Assembly: GCF_019431375.1 (NCBI RefSeq) | Contig: NZ_CP080267.1 | Span: 434,001 to 498,000 of the forward strand | Direction: 5' to 3' | Length of the DNA stretch: 64,000 bases | Source: Alcanivorax sp. | GTDB taxonomy: Bacteria > Pseudomonadota > Gammaproteobacteria > Pseudomonadales > Alcanivoracaceae | Part shown: positions 32,954 to 42,077 of the stretch, in pieces | How positions within the stretch are numbered: position 1 is the first letter of the stretch | How the letters are laid out: the number at the start of each line of letters is the position of its first letter | The notes under the pieces: generated by a model | Databases searched by the model: none | What the model saw: only the letters and a program-made list of their open reading frames with translations | What the model was told of the DNA's origin: nothing | Position numbers and translations under genes: made by a program

Positions 32954-33624
32954 CACGAATTCTGGCTCTGGAAACCGCCGGCGAGACTTGCTCGGTGGCT
33001 ATTATGGACGGTGACAAGGTGCTCGAACATTTCGAGCAGGCTCCACGGCGGCAAACCGAACGGGTGCTGCCCATGGTGGAAGCACTGTTGGCGGAGTCGG
33101 AACTGACGCTGCGGCAATTGGACGGCATTGCCTTTGGCCATGGCCCTGGTGCCTTTACCGGCGTGCGGGTGGCTGCTGCTGTCACCCAGGGACTGGCCTT
33201 TGCGGCAGACCTGCCGGTGATCGGGGTGTCCACTCTGGCAGCCTGTGCGCTCAGTGCCCAGGATACCGCGCCACATCGGGATGTAATCGCTGTGTTTGAT
33301 GCGCGCATGGGTGAAGTCTATCTGGGCGCTTATTGCTGCGAGGATGGGCTTGCCAGAACACTGTTCGATGATGGTCTGTTCCACCCGGATACCTTGCCGG
33401 CCCTGCCGCAAAAAGACTGGATGATTATCGGTTCCGGGCTGGTCTATCGCGAAGCCCTGCGCAAGGCCTATGGCGCAAGTCACTGTGAGGCCGACGTGCA
33501 TCCCCATGCGAAAGCGGTGGCACAGCTGGCATTATCCGGTTTCCAGCAGGGGAAGGGCGTGAGTGCGGAACAGGCTCAGCCGGTCTATCTTCGCGATCAG
33601 GTAATTCAGGGAGCAGTACGATGA
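32950..33624 (+). CDS. tsaB: tRNA threonylcarbamoyladenosine biosynthesis protein TsaB
   Basis: 224 residues of the ASKHA fold: ILALETAGETCSVAI at 4-18, HGPGAFTGVRVAAAVTQGLAF near 64-84. TsaB scaffolds TsaD for the universal t6A37 tRNA modification. Start overlaps the yoaA stop (ATGA) and its own end overlaps the next gene the same way, so the three genes are translationally coupled. Confidence 0.95.
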   Translation: MTRILALETAGETCSVAIMDGDKVLEHFEQAPRRQTERVLPMVEALLAESELTLRQLDGIAFGHGPGAFTGVRVAAAVTQGLAFAADLPVIGVSTLAACALSAQDTAPHRDVIAVFDARMGEVYLGAYCCEDGLARTLFDDGLFHPDTLPALPQKDWMIIGSGLVYREALRKAYGASHCEADVHPHAKAVAQLALSGFQQGKGVSAEQAQPVYLRDQVIQGAVR

Positions 33625-34055
33625 TTAACTGGGATCTTCCCAATGTGCATGAACTGGCGGTGATCGTGCCGGCCGAAGCCATCGATGTAATGGGGCATGT
33701 GAATAACACCGAATACCTGCGGTTCATGGAGAAAATTGCCTGGGATCATACCGCGTCATTGGGGCTGGGTTGGGATCTGTATCAGAAACTCAACCGGGGC
33801 ATGGTAGCCCGGCACACCGAGGTGGATTACCTGGCACCGGCCTTTGAAGGCGAGCACTTGAAAATCGGCACCTGGATCGTGGAAAACGACCAGCGCATCA
33901 GCATTACCCGTCGTTACCAGATCGTTCGAGAATCGGACGGCCGGACACTGCTGCGCGGCCGTACCCGTTGGGTCTGCGTGGCACTGGATTCCGGCAAGCC
34001 CCGCCGCATGCCCCCGGAATTCCTGCAGGGCTACCAGATCACCGCCAACGAGTAG
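33621..34055 (+). CDS. Acyl-CoA thioesterase (YbgC/4HBT hotdog)
   Basis: 144-residue single hotdog domain. The active-site motif DVMGHVNNTEYLRFMEK (22-38) has the Asp and Asn-Asn pattern of 4-hydroxybenzoyl-CoA-thioesterase-type enzymes. It is likely an acyl-CoA thioesterase with an unknown chain-length preference. It is third in the yoaA-tsaB chain. Confidence 0.85.
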   Translation: MINWDLPNVHELAVIVPAEAIDVMGHVNNTEYLRFMEKIAWDHTASLGLGWDLYQKLNRGMVARHTEVDYLAPAFEGEHLKIGTWIVENDQRISITRRYQIVRESDGRTLLRGRTRWVCVALDSGKPRRMPPEFLQGYQITANE

Positions 34056-34059
34056 AAAA

Positions 34060-34138
34060 CGTTACGAGAAGCGCATGTCGAAAACCCAAACCGGTTTTGA
34101 CTTTCGCCCCACGCAACTCGTACCTCGTACCTCGTAAC
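34060..34138. repeat. Dispersed intergenic element, family B
   Basis: GTTACGAGAAGCG ... AAACCGGTTTTGA ... CAACTCGTACCTCGTAC. The central AAACCGGTTT is a palindrome and the flanks form partial inverted copies (GTTACGAG at the left, CTCGTAAC at the right). A second copy lies at 46654-46712, nested in another repeat. It fills the gap before uppP and precedes that gene's GGATTTTCC region. Confidence 0.7.
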
Positions 34139-34165
34139 TGACGTCATATTCAACAAGGATTTTCC

Positions 34166-34963
34166 ATGGATTGGTTCCAGGCGCTGGTGCTGGCCCTGAT
34201 ACAGGGCCTTACCGAATTTCTTCCCATCTCCAGTTCTGCCCACCTGATTCTCCCGTCACAGGTTCTCGGCTGGCCTGACCAGGGCCTGGCCTTTGATGTG
34301 GCCGTACACCTGGGTACCTTGATGGCGGTGATGGCCTACTACCGCCGGGATTTGGTTGCCATGATCGGTGGTGCCGGGCAGGCCGTGACCCAGCGGACCA
34401 TGAATGACGACTTGAAACTGGGCCTGCTGGTGGTGTTGGCCACCATTCCTGCGGTGCTATTCGGCTTTCTCGGTGATGACTGGATCGAGCGCGAGCTGCG
34501 TTCGGCACTGGTGATTGCCGTCACTACCCTGGTGTTTGGTGCTTTGCTATGGGCGGCAGATGCCTTCGGCAAGCGCCAGTTCAGCCTGGTGCGCCTGGGC
34601 ATTGTGGGTGCGATCTTTATCGGTCTGGCCCAGGCCCTGGCACTGATTCCCGGCACCTCACGTAGTGGTATTACCATCACGGCGGCATTGGCGTTGGGCT
34701 ATCAGCGCGAAGATGCGGCCCGGTTTTCCTTCCTGCTTTCCATTCCGGTGATTCTTGGTGCGGGATTGTTGAAGACAAAGGATCTGATCGAGCAGCAGTT
34801 AGCGGTGGACTGGGGCCTGATGGCCCTGGGGGCTGTGGTCAGTGCAATTACCGCCTACCTGACCATCGTGTTCTTTATTCGCCTGCTTGAACGTATCGGC
34901 ATGCTGCCGTTTGTGGTGTATCGCCTGATCCTTGGCATCGCACTGCTGGCGTGGTTGGCCTGA
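34166..34963 (+). CDS. uppP: Undecaprenyl-diphosphatase UppP (BacA)
   Basis: 265 residues, about eight hydrophobic helices. The catalytic sequence (E)FLPISSSAH (17-26) and the GTSRSG motif near residue 172 are intact. It dephosphorylates undecaprenyl pyrophosphate on the periplasmic side and recycles the carrier lipid made by UppS (56.9 kb). It is followed within a few bases by rsmJ. Confidence 0.95.
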   Translation: MDWFQALVLALIQGLTEFLPISSSAHLILPSQVLGWPDQGLAFDVAVHLGTLMAVMAYYRRDLVAMIGGAGQAVTQRTMNDDLKLGLLVVLATIPAVLFGFLGDDWIERELRSALVIAVTTLVFGALLWAADAFGKRQFSLVRLGIVGAIFIGLAQALALIPGTSRSGITITAALALGYQREDAARFSFLLSIPVILGAGLLKTKDLIEQQLAVDWGLMALGAVVSAITAYLTIVFFIRLLERIGMLPFVVYRLILGIALLAWLA

Positions 34964-34967
34964 TATC

Positions 34968-35687
34968 ATGGAGGCAGTGCTTGGCTTGTTGCCAGGTTGC
35001 CCTGATGGGCTTCCTGGAGTTCCGGTAGAAGAGGCAAGCAGGGCAGCAGAACTGGGCTTACCCCTGGTGCTGGGTTGGCACGAAGAGCGCCTGAGCCTGT
35101 GGCGACCGGAAGGGCGGGAAAGCCCTTTGAGCGTCACCTTCAGCGATGGAAAACAGGGCTATCGACTGACGCCGGAGCGGGTTCGACATGAACGCCTTAT
35201 CAAAGCGTTGGGAAAACCCCGGGAACAAACCCGTACGGTTCTGGATGCCACTGCCGGCCTTGGCCGGGATGCGGCCCTGATCGCCATGGCTGGCTTCCCG
35301 GTGTTGCTGGCGGAGCGCTCACCCATTCTCCATGCCATGTTGGCGGATGGCCTGAGACGGGCGCCGACAGAGCTGGCTGCCGTCATGCAATTGCTGCCCT
35401 GCGCTGGAGCAGATGCGCACAGTATGCCACCACTGCATGCGGTCTATCTGGATCCCATGTTTCCATCCCGGGAAAAAAGTGCGGCGGTAAAAAAAGACCT
35501 GCAATGGCTTCAGCAACTGGCGGCGTACCCAGATCACCACGAAGAAGTGATGCTGCTGGAGTGGGCGCTCGGTCTGGACCCGCAACGGGTTGTGGTCAAA
35601 CGCCCCGGAAAGGCAGAGCCCCTGGCAAAACGCCGCCCCCACCATCAGATTGCCGGTAAGGCTATTCGTTTTGATGTCTATGAGTAG
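34968..35687 (+). CDS. rsmJ: 16S rRNA (guanine1516-N2)-methyltransferase RsmJ
   Basis: 239 residues. The SAM-binding segment LDATAGLGRDAALIA is in the middle and the methyltransferase motif YLDPMFPSREKSA further on; both are RsmJ (YhiQ) hallmarks, with VKRPGKAEPL near the C-terminus. The ATG at 34968 gives the normal family N-terminus; the longer frame starts inside uppP. Confidence 0.92.
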   Translation: MEAVLGLLPGCPDGLPGVPVEEASRAAELGLPLVLGWHEERLSLWRPEGRESPLSVTFSDGKQGYRLTPERVRHERLIKALGKPREQTRTVLDATAGLGRDAALIAMAGFPVLLAERSPILHAMLADGLRRAPTELAAVMQLLPCAGADAHSMPPLHAVYLDPMFPSREKSAAVKKDLQWLQQLAAYPDHHEEVMLLEWALGLDPQRVVVKRPGKAEPLAKRRPHHQIAGKAIRFDVYE

Positions 35688-35834
35688 CCCGAATCACGGA
35701 GCAACTAGTCCCCCCGCGTAACGTGTTCATGGGTTGATCACAAAATAGACACAATGATGTCGCTTTGATAGCGTCAAAGGCGCACCTGATGTTCTGGTGT
35801 TAGGGAGCGACACTTTAAACATGAGGATCAGATC

Positions 35835-36551
35835 ATGACTACTTTCCGTTTGCTTGCGTTGGCTGCGGCACTGCCGGTGGTATTGCCGCTATCCGCCATG
35901 GCGGATAACTATCTGCGTTTTGCCTACAGCCTTGCTGATTATGATGAACAGGATATGGATTTTACGGTGGCAGGCCCACCCGATGAGACCCTGAACATTG
36001 ATGGTTATGACCCGGGCGGTGTGGACTATTTTAGCGTGGCCGGTGGTGCCTGGCTTTCCCCCAACCTGCGCGCAGAAGTTGCACTGGATTTCTCGCTGGC
36101 GTCCAAGGAAGACGATGGCGTTACCGTCAGCTCGGGCGGTGCTTCAGAGGCGGGGACTTTCGAGGCCAAGACCACCAGTAATCTGTTAATGATCAATGGC
36201 TACTATCACTTCATGAATGATCGCGGCACCGGTGTCTTTGATCCCTATGTAGGGGCAGGTATCGGCCTTGCGGATAATGAACTGGAGGATATGACCGTTG
36301 CCGTTAGTGGCGCCTCTGCAACCATTGAGGACGGTGACAGCACCGAGTTTGCCTTCAAGTTTGGTGCTGGTGTTGCCTACTGGCTCAGTGATGCGGCATC
36401 CGTGGATTTTTCCATTTTCTATGTGGATGCCGGTACTGTGGAGAGCGGGGATACTGCCAATGGTGTTGGTGGTTCGGTAGCACTGTCCCGGGAACTGGAA
36501 ATGGACCTGGAGAGCATTAACTACAGCCTGGGTGTGTCTATCGCTATTTAG
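35835..36551 (+). CDS. Outer-membrane beta-barrel protein (porin/OmpA-like)
   Basis: 238 residues. The signal peptide ends near residue 23 (LSAMA), followed by alternating amphipathic strands typical of an eight-stranded barrel: LRFAYSLADY, YFSVAGGAWLSPNLRAEVALDFSL, LLMINGYYHFM and VFDPYVGAGIGLA; the last strand is SINYSLGVSIAI, ending in an Ile rather than the usual Phe. The loops are Asp/Glu/Thr-rich. No family assignment is secure. It is followed by a strong bidirectional terminator. Confidence 0.7.
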   Translation: MTTFRLLALAAALPVVLPLSAMADNYLRFAYSLADYDEQDMDFTVAGPPDETLNIDGYDPGGVDYFSVAGGAWLSPNLRAEVALDFSLASKEDDGVTVSSGGASEAGTFEAKTTSNLLMINGYYHFMNDRGTGVFDPYVGAGIGLADNELEDMTVAVSGASATIEDGDSTEFAFKFGAGVAYWLSDAASVDFSIFYVDAGTVESGDTANGVGGSVALSRELEMDLESINYSLGVSIAI

Positions 36552-36575
36552 AGGCTCCCTAGCTTTTCCTGGAAT

Positions 36576-36607
36576 AAAAATACCCGCCGAACGGCGGGTA
36601 TTTTTTT
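36576..36607. terminator. Bidirectional terminator between the barrel gene and plsB
   Basis: A5-TACCCGCC-GAAC-GGCGGGTA-T7: perfect stem with A and T tracts on both sides, able to end both convergent genes. Confidence 0.9.
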
Positions 36608-36625
36608 CGCCGATTCTTGCCGGCC

Positions 36626-39127
36626 TCAGGAAGCTGAGGGAACCGGCTCGGACAGGTGCTCAATGTCAGTTACCCGCGTCACCCGTTGAATAGCGTCGCT
36701 GATATCCGGGCTGAGGATGCGGCGAGCTTCATCGTCCAGGGATTCCAGTTTCTCGTCAAACACCAGCGCGCCGGCGCCGTCGGTGGTGACCAGGCCAGTA
36801 CCGTACAACTGGCTTATGAAGTTTTTCAGCACCACCTTGTCGAAGAATTCCGGCGAGTTGAATTCGTAGAGCAGGGACAGCCGTTGGGCGGTCTGGTGAG
36901 CCAGTTCGCCCAGTTGGTCGGCAGTCAGCATGCCGGAACCGTACTGAACCAGCAGGCGAATGGTTAGATAGTAACGCTCCAGGGACGGCATCACGGTCTG
37001 GCCAAGATGATCCAGCATGTCGGATTCATGGGTGTGGATCGGGGCACCGTGCAGACAGTTGTCCTCGCGGCTGATCAGTTGTTCCTTCTCCAGCACATCC
37101 ACGGTCTTGCTGACGGCCTGGGAGAGGTCGTCGCCGTCCTGCCAATGAAGGTAGTATTCATTGCGCAGGAAGGGGTAGAGCAGATGCACCATGCCCTGCA
37201 GGGTGTCCATGCTGATTGAGCGGGCGTTCATCACCAGCGAACAGATCAGGCCGGGCAGAATGAATAGATGCAGGCTGTTGTTGCGTACATAGGCCATCTG
37301 CAGGGCGGTCTTTTCATCGGTGGTTACCACATCACCCAGCTTGTGCTCGATACGCTCCAGGAACTCGTTGTCCAGCCCGTACTGGATGATGGCAGAGGCG
37401 TCATCGGTGGCGATGGCAGCGCTGTCGCTGTAGGGCGCTTGCTTGAGCAGGGCGATGTACAGGTTCAGCTGCTGGCGTAACTGGGCCACATCCATGGTGT
37501 GCTTGGGCGAGGCCAACAGAGCCAGGCTTAGCAGGTTGATCGGGTTGGCCACCGCAGCGGCATTGATGGATTCCACCACTTCCTGTCCGAGTTCATTCAC
37601 CACATGCTTGAACCAGGCCGGGGTTTCGCCGGCGGCCAGATCCTCGCTGCGCCAGGGGTTGTGATGCTGATCCAGGAAGTCCACCAGCTTGATGGGCTCG
37701 CCAAAATTCACGTGTACTTGGCCGAAATGACTACGGAGCACCGCCAGGGATTTCATCAGCCCGCCGACGGATTCCTTCTGTTTTTTCTTGCCGTGCAGCT
37801 CGCCGATATAGGAGCCGGACTCGATGACTTTTTCGTAGCCCACATAGACCGGAACAAAGGCAATCGGCTTGCGTGCATCACGCAGGAAACTGCGCAGGGT
37901 CATTGCCAGCATGCCGGTGCGGGGCTTGAGCATACGGCCACTGCGGCTGCGGCCACCTTCCACGAAGTACTCGATGGAATAACCGCGCACGGTGATGGTG
38001 TGCAGATATTCACTGAAGACAGTGGCGTAGAGCGGGTTGTCGCGAAAGCTTCGGCGCATGAAGAAGGCGCCGCCACGGCGAAGAATGGTCCCGACGATGG
38101 GCATATTCAGGTTGATACCGGCGGCAATGTGCGGCGGTACCAGGCCATTGCGAAATACCACAAAGGACAGCAGCAAGTAGTCGATGTGGCTGCGGTGGCA
38201 GGGCACATAAATCACTTCGTGGTCGCCTGCCACCTTGGTCAGGTTGTCCATGTTGTACAACCTGACCCCGGCATACAGTCGGTTCCAGACCCAGTTCAGG
38301 AACAACTCAAGAGAACGAATGACGGTATGGGAGTAATCGGCGGCGATTTCCATGGCGTAACGCCGGGCTTTGGCTTCCACTTTTTCGATGTTGGTTTCCT
38401 GACGTTCAGCCTCGGCGCGAATCGCCTCTTGCACCGGGATTGAGTCGACCACGGTATTGGTGAGGGTGCGACGGTGTGACAAATCCGGGCCGATGGCGGC
38501 TTCCTGCTGGCGGCGAAAATGCACGCGCAGAATGCGGGAAGCCTTGCGAACGGTCTGTTCATCCGTGGGGCACTGATCCACCAGGGTGCGCAGGGACATA
38601 GGTTTGCTGAAATGGACGTATAGCTGTCGACCCTGAGTAATGATAATGAAGAATTTCTTGATGAAACCCGCCGGTGACCAGTTGTCAGAAAACAGGATCC
38701 GCCACATGGAGCTTTCCTTTTCCGGACGACGTCCCCAGAACACGGAGACCGGAACCAGCTGTACATCGGCTTCCGGGTTAGCGCGCAGTGCACTGACCAG
38801 CTTTTCCAGCCGTGGCGGGGATATCGGGGTGCGCTGCCGGCCATTGCTGAACTTGCGGCGGTAAAGCTGGAAGTAACTGTGGCTCAGATGGCTTTTGCCC
38901 AGCGTCAGCCCATGCAGGGCGGATGCCAGGCCCAGTTGCCGTGCGGATTGATCGGCTGCTGCCGCGTCGGCGGCGGAGCGATCACGCAGCACATAGACCA
39001 CCGGAGTGTTCGGGGCAAGCTGCAGTTCGTCGGGGTTGGAAGGCAATGCGTTAGCACGTGTGCACAAACGCAGAAAAATGCGGATCAGGAAGAAGCCCAG
39101 GCGATCCAGGCCAAGCCAAGGTGTCAT
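36626..39127 (-). CDS. plsB: Glycerol-3-phosphate O-acyltransferase PlsB
   Basis: 833 residues, near the length of E. coli PlsB (807). The acyltransferase HX4D motif is at H311-D316 (HRSHID), followed by the second block GGAFFMRRSF and FVEGGRSRSGRMLKP for glycerol-3-phosphate and catalysis. It acylates glycerol 3-phosphate with acyl-ACP or acyl-CoA at the inner membrane, the first step of phospholipid synthesis. CdsA, further down this pathway, lies at 57.6 kb. Single gene. Confidence 0.97.
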   Translation of the reverse strand: MTPWLGLDRLGFFLIRIFLRLCTRANALPSNPDELQLAPNTPVVYVLRDRSAADAAAADQSARQLGLASALHGLTLGKSHLSHSYFQLYRRKFSNGRQRTPISPPRLEKLVSALRANPEADVQLVPVSVFWGRRPEKESSMWRILFSDNWSPAGFIKKFFIIITQGRQLYVHFSKPMSLRTLVDQCPTDEQTVRKASRILRVHFRRQQEAAIGPDLSHRRTLTNTVVDSIPVQEAIRAEAERQETNIEKVEAKARRYAMEIAADYSHTVIRSLELFLNWVWNRLYAGVRLYNMDNLTKVAGDHEVIYVPCHRSHIDYLLLSFVVFRNGLVPPHIAAGINLNMPIVGTILRRGGAFFMRRSFRDNPLYATVFSEYLHTITVRGYSIEYFVEGGRSRSGRMLKPRTGMLAMTLRSFLRDARKPIAFVPVYVGYEKVIESGSYIGELHGKKKQKESVGGLMKSLAVLRSHFGQVHVNFGEPIKLVDFLDQHHNPWRSEDLAAGETPAWFKHVVNELGQEVVESINAAAVANPINLLSLALLASPKHTMDVAQLRQQLNLYIALLKQAPYSDSAAIATDDASAIIQYGLDNEFLERIEHKLGDVVTTDEKTALQMAYVRNNSLHLFILPGLICSLVMNARSISMDTLQGMVHLLYPFLRNEYYLHWQDGDDLSQAVSKTVDVLEKEQLISREDNCLHGAPIHTHESDMLDHLGQTVMPSLERYYLTIRLLVQYGSGMLTADQLGELAHQTAQRLSLLYEFNSPEFFDKVVLKNFISQLYGTGLVTTDGAGALVFDEKLESLDDEARRILSPDISDAIQRVTRVTDIEHLSEPVPSAS

Positions 39128-39316
39128 AGTCGGATTCAGTTAACCAATGTGGACTAAGTGTAGCGAAAGGCCTGGGCAGGGAACACCAGCGCATATTTCA
39201 ATTTGTTTCAGAATTGCGTCTGTCGCCTCGTACGATGGTCCCTTATATTCACGGGAACAAGTCAGGTAGCCTTGCTAGACTGTAGGGGTTTATCGATAAG
39301 TACTAAGGAGTTAACG

Positions 39317-40189
39317 GTGTCGACACCGCAAACGGGGATTTTTGATCGTAGTTATCAGCATCATCTGTTCTTCGAGTTCTGCCTCAGCAGCGGCCAGGAC
39401 CTGCAGGCGGTGAAAGTGGCATTGCGCCAGCTCAATTCGCTGAAAAGCGAGAAGACGCCGGTGTTGATGGCGTTCGGGCCGGCCCTGTGGGAGCAATTGG
39501 ACACCCGCTTTAGCTTCCCTCCGTTTTCCCTGGAAGGCCATGTGCCGGCCACCCAGGGCGACCTGTGGGTCTGGGTGCAGGCGAAAGAGCGCGGTGATCT
39601 GTTTGATACCGGTATGCAGGTCCGTGATGCCGTGGGCGAGCTGCTTTCCACGCAACTGGAGCTGAACAGTTTTGTTTACCACGATATGCGCGACCTGACC
39701 GGTTTTGTCGATGGTATCGGTAACCCTACCGGCGACAAGGCAGAAAAGGCCGCCTTTATAGCCGAGCCGCATCCCGGTGCCGGTGGTAGCTGGGTGCTGA
39801 CCCAGAAATGGGTTCACGACCTGAAAAAATTCAATCAGCTACCAGTGAACGAACAGGAAAACGTGTTTGGCCGCACCAAGGAAGATGCGGTGGAATTCGA
39901 CGAAGAGCGCATGCCGCCGGATTCCCACGTGGGCCGCACCGATGTGGATCGTGATGGTGTGCCCCAGAAAATGTGGCGCCGCTCTGTGCCCTACGGTGAC
40001 AGCACCGAGCATGGCCTGTATTTCCTGGCCTTCTGCTGCGAACTGGACCGCTATGACTACCTGTTGCGCCGCATGTATGGCATTGCCGACGATACTGTCA
40101 AAGACCGCCTACTGGACTACACCCGCCCGGTAATGGGCTCCTGGTGGTATGCGCCGGACCAGGAGTGGCTGGATAAGATCAGTGAATAG
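39317..40189 (+). CDS. DyP-type peroxidase (YfeX-like)
   Basis: 290 residues from the GTG at 39317, which has TAAGGAG at good spacing; the longer frame upstream is not supported. DyP motifs: GFVDGIGNP at 129-137 with the distal Asp 132, the probable proximal haem-ligand His204 in SHVGRT, and the distal Arg in RRSVPYG near 221-227. DyP enzymes oxidise dyes, phenols and porphyrinogens with H2O2; YfeX-type proteins are intracellular. No encapsulin-targeting tail or encapsulin gene is seen. The gene's stop codon lies inside a repeat arm (40182-40210). Confidence 0.92.
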   Translation: MSTPQTGIFDRSYQHHLFFEFCLSSGQDLQAVKVALRQLNSLKSEKTPVLMAFGPALWEQLDTRFSFPPFSLEGHVPATQGDLWVWVQAKERGDLFDTGMQVRDAVGELLSTQLELNSFVYHDMRDLTGFVDGIGNPTGDKAEKAAFIAEPHPGAGGSWVLTQKWVHDLKKFNQLPVNEQENVFGRTKEDAVEFDEERMPPDSHVGRTDVDRDGVPQKMWRRSVPYGDSTEHGLYFLAFCCELDRYDYLLRRMYGIADDTVKDRLLDYTRPVMGSWWYAPDQEWLDKISE

Positions 40190-40210
40190 TTAACAGTTAA
40201 TAGTGAACAG
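40182..40210. repeat. Repeat element, family C, overlapping the DyP stop codon
   Basis: GTGAATAGTTAACAGTTAAT... then AGTGAACAG. Built from GTTAACAG and GTTAATAGTGAA modules; inverted modules occur at 40312-40340. The TAG that ends the DyP gene (40187-40189) is inside it. Confidence 0.7.
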
Positions 40211-40243
40211 TTTCGCGAAATAGATTTTATTGCTTTGAAACGT

Positions 40244-40284
40244 AAGAGGCCGCGCCCAGATCATGGGCGCGGCCTCTTTGTTTT
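40244..40284. terminator. Long-stem terminator between convergent genes
   Basis: AAGAGGCCGCGCCCA-GATCA-TGGGCGCGGCCTCTT, perfect 15-bp stem, then TGTTTT on the plus strand. It lies between the DyP and aldehyde dehydrogenase genes and inside the family C repeat pair. Confidence 0.9.
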
Positions 40285-40311
40285 CAGTCCAGGAGGCGCT
40301 AAACCGCGCCG

Positions 40312-40340
40312 CTGTTAACTGTTCACTATTAACTATTCAC
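40312..40340. repeat. Repeat element, family C, inverted partner
   Basis: CTGTTAACTGTTCACTATTA..., the reverse complement in its modules of 40182-40210. The order of the two modules is swapped relative to the first arm. It lies 4 bases before the aldehyde dehydrogenase stop. Confidence 0.7.
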
Positions 40341-40344
40341 TGCC

Positions 40345-41943
40345 TTAGTCCGTTTTCCATTTGGTAAACATCTTCTTCACCAGGAACGGGGTGAGTTTCA
40401 GTGAGGCACCGAGCATCTGACCGATGCCTTTCGGGAAAACGAAGTGCAGGGCGTTCTTGATGCCGTTGTAGGTGGCTTCGTCAAAGGGATACCAGAAGAT
40501 GTTGCGCTTGGAGGGCAGGATATCCCAGTTGACCGCTTTGGCCTGGGTCATTTCCTCCAGGCCTTCCGGGCCGTGGGTACGGCCGATACCGGATTCCTTC
40601 CAGCCGCCCCAGGGGGTTTCGGACAGGCCGTGGCTGTACAGGTGGTCGTTGATGGTGGTGACCCCGGACTGCAGGCGGGCAGCGATGGCGCGACCGCGCT
40701 TGTTGTTTTTTGTCCACACGGAGGAGGTCAGCGCAAGCTTGGATTCGTTGGCCTTGCGGATGGCCTCTTCTTCGTTGGCCACGCGTTGCACGGCAATCAG
40801 TGGCCCGAAGGTCTCGTCGCACATGGTGAGCATGTCATCGGTGACATTGGTCAGCAGCGTGGCCGGGTGGAAGAAGCCGTTCTCCACATTGCCCACCGGG
40901 CGGGACTGGGCCTCGATACGGGCGCCCTTGGCCAGAGCGTCTTCCAGATGTTGCTGCACGGTGCGCAGCTGGCCGGCGGTGGTCAGGCTGCCGATATCCA
41001 CATTGAAGTCGTTGCAGCCCACGCCGTGACGCAGTTGGCGGGTTTTCTTGGCGAGCAGATCGACAAACTGGTCGTAGACCGCGTCTACCACATACACCCG
41101 TTCCACACCGCCGCAGCTCTGGCCGGCATTCTGGTAACCGGCCCAGGCAGCACCGTTAGTGGCTCGCTCCAGGTCGGCATCTTCCAGTACCAGCATGGGG
41201 TCGTTGCCACCCAGCTCCAGGGAGACCGGGGTGAGGGTTTCGGCGGCCTGGGCCATCAGGGTCTTGCCGGCGGGGACGCTGCCGGTGAAGAACAGTTTGT
41301 CCACGCCATTATCGAAAAAGCCGGTGGCCACTTTGGAACCGGAGCCGACGATATGATGGAACAGGCCTTCGGGTAACTCTCCGGCAGCGATGATCTGCTC
41401 GATAGCGCGGCCCACAGCCGGCGTGGCGGCAGCCACTTTCAGCAGCACCGCATTACCGGCCATCAGGCCCATGACAATTTCACCGAAGGGGATCGACAGC
41501 GGATAGTTCCAGGGGCTGATGATGCCCACTACGCCCAGGGGAACGCGCAGCATGTGGGTCTTCTTGTTGAAGAACAGGATGCTGCCGCCGGGGCGGTTCT
41601 TCTCTTTCAGGTATTTTTCAGCGTTGTTTGCATACCATTTGCAGGCCAGGGCGCAGGGCAGCACTTCGGTGGCAAGGGCATCGGTAAGGGTCTTGCCGTT
41701 GCTTTCGCTGACGGTGCGAGCCAGGTCATCGGCACGATCGACGATGTAGCTGCGCATCATGGTGATATGACGGGCCCGTTCCTTGAACGATTTGGCCGCC
41801 CAGATTGCCTGGGCTTCACGGGCTTTAGCCATGATCTCAGGCAGTTTGGCCAGATCGGTTTCATTCAGCTCGGCCACGGCAGTGCCGGTGGCCGGGTTGG
41901 TGTCCAGTACGGTTTTGCTGTCCAGTTTTTCTTGCGCGGTCAT
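40345..41943 (-). CDS. NAD(P)-dependent aldehyde dehydrogenase
   Basis: 532 residues. Catalytic residues of the ALDH superfamily are present: N146 (PWNYP), E243 (LELGGNDP) and nucleophilic C277 (GQSCGG), plus the GSVPAG cofactor loop at 221-226. A C-terminal extension beyond the usual ~480 residues (about 495-532) is basic and hydrophobic (for example KLTPFLVKKMFTKWK) and could peripherally attach the enzyme to membrane, as in fatty aldehyde dehydrogenases. In an alkane degrader it could oxidise long-chain aldehydes, but the substrate is not determined here. Single gene. Confidence 0.93.
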   Translation of the reverse strand: MTAQEKLDSKTVLDTNPATGTAVAELNETDLAKLPEIMAKAREAQAIWAAKSFKERARHITMMRSYIVDRADDLARTVSESNGKTLTDALATEVLPCALACKWYANNAEKYLKEKNRPGGSILFFNKKTHMLRVPLGVVGIISPWNYPLSIPFGEIVMGLMAGNAVLLKVAAATPAVGRAIEQIIAAGELPEGLFHHIVGSGSKVATGFFDNGVDKLFFTGSVPAGKTLMAQAAETLTPVSLELGGNDPMLVLEDADLERATNGAAWAGYQNAGQSCGGVERVYVVDAVYDQFVDLLAKKTRQLRHGVGCNDFNVDIGSLTTAGQLRTVQQHLEDALAKGARIEAQSRPVGNVENGFFHPATLLTNVTDDMLTMCDETFGPLIAVQRVANEEEAIRKANESKLALTSSVWTKNNKRGRAIAARLQSGVTTINDHLYSHGLSETPWGGWKESGIGRTHGPEGLEEMTQAKAVNWDILPSKRNIFWYPFDEATYNGIKNALHFVFPKGIGQMLGASLKLTPFLVKKMFTKWKTD

Positions 41944-42077
41944 GTGAGGAAGTCTCCATCACGACAGGTCGCAAAGGCGGCCTGTGGGCTGTTCAGAGGG
42001 GGCCAGTGTCTGGCTCCGGAAAAGGCACATAGGTAAACACAGAGTAGACATTCTGGCTAGTGCTGTTCGGGCCGATT

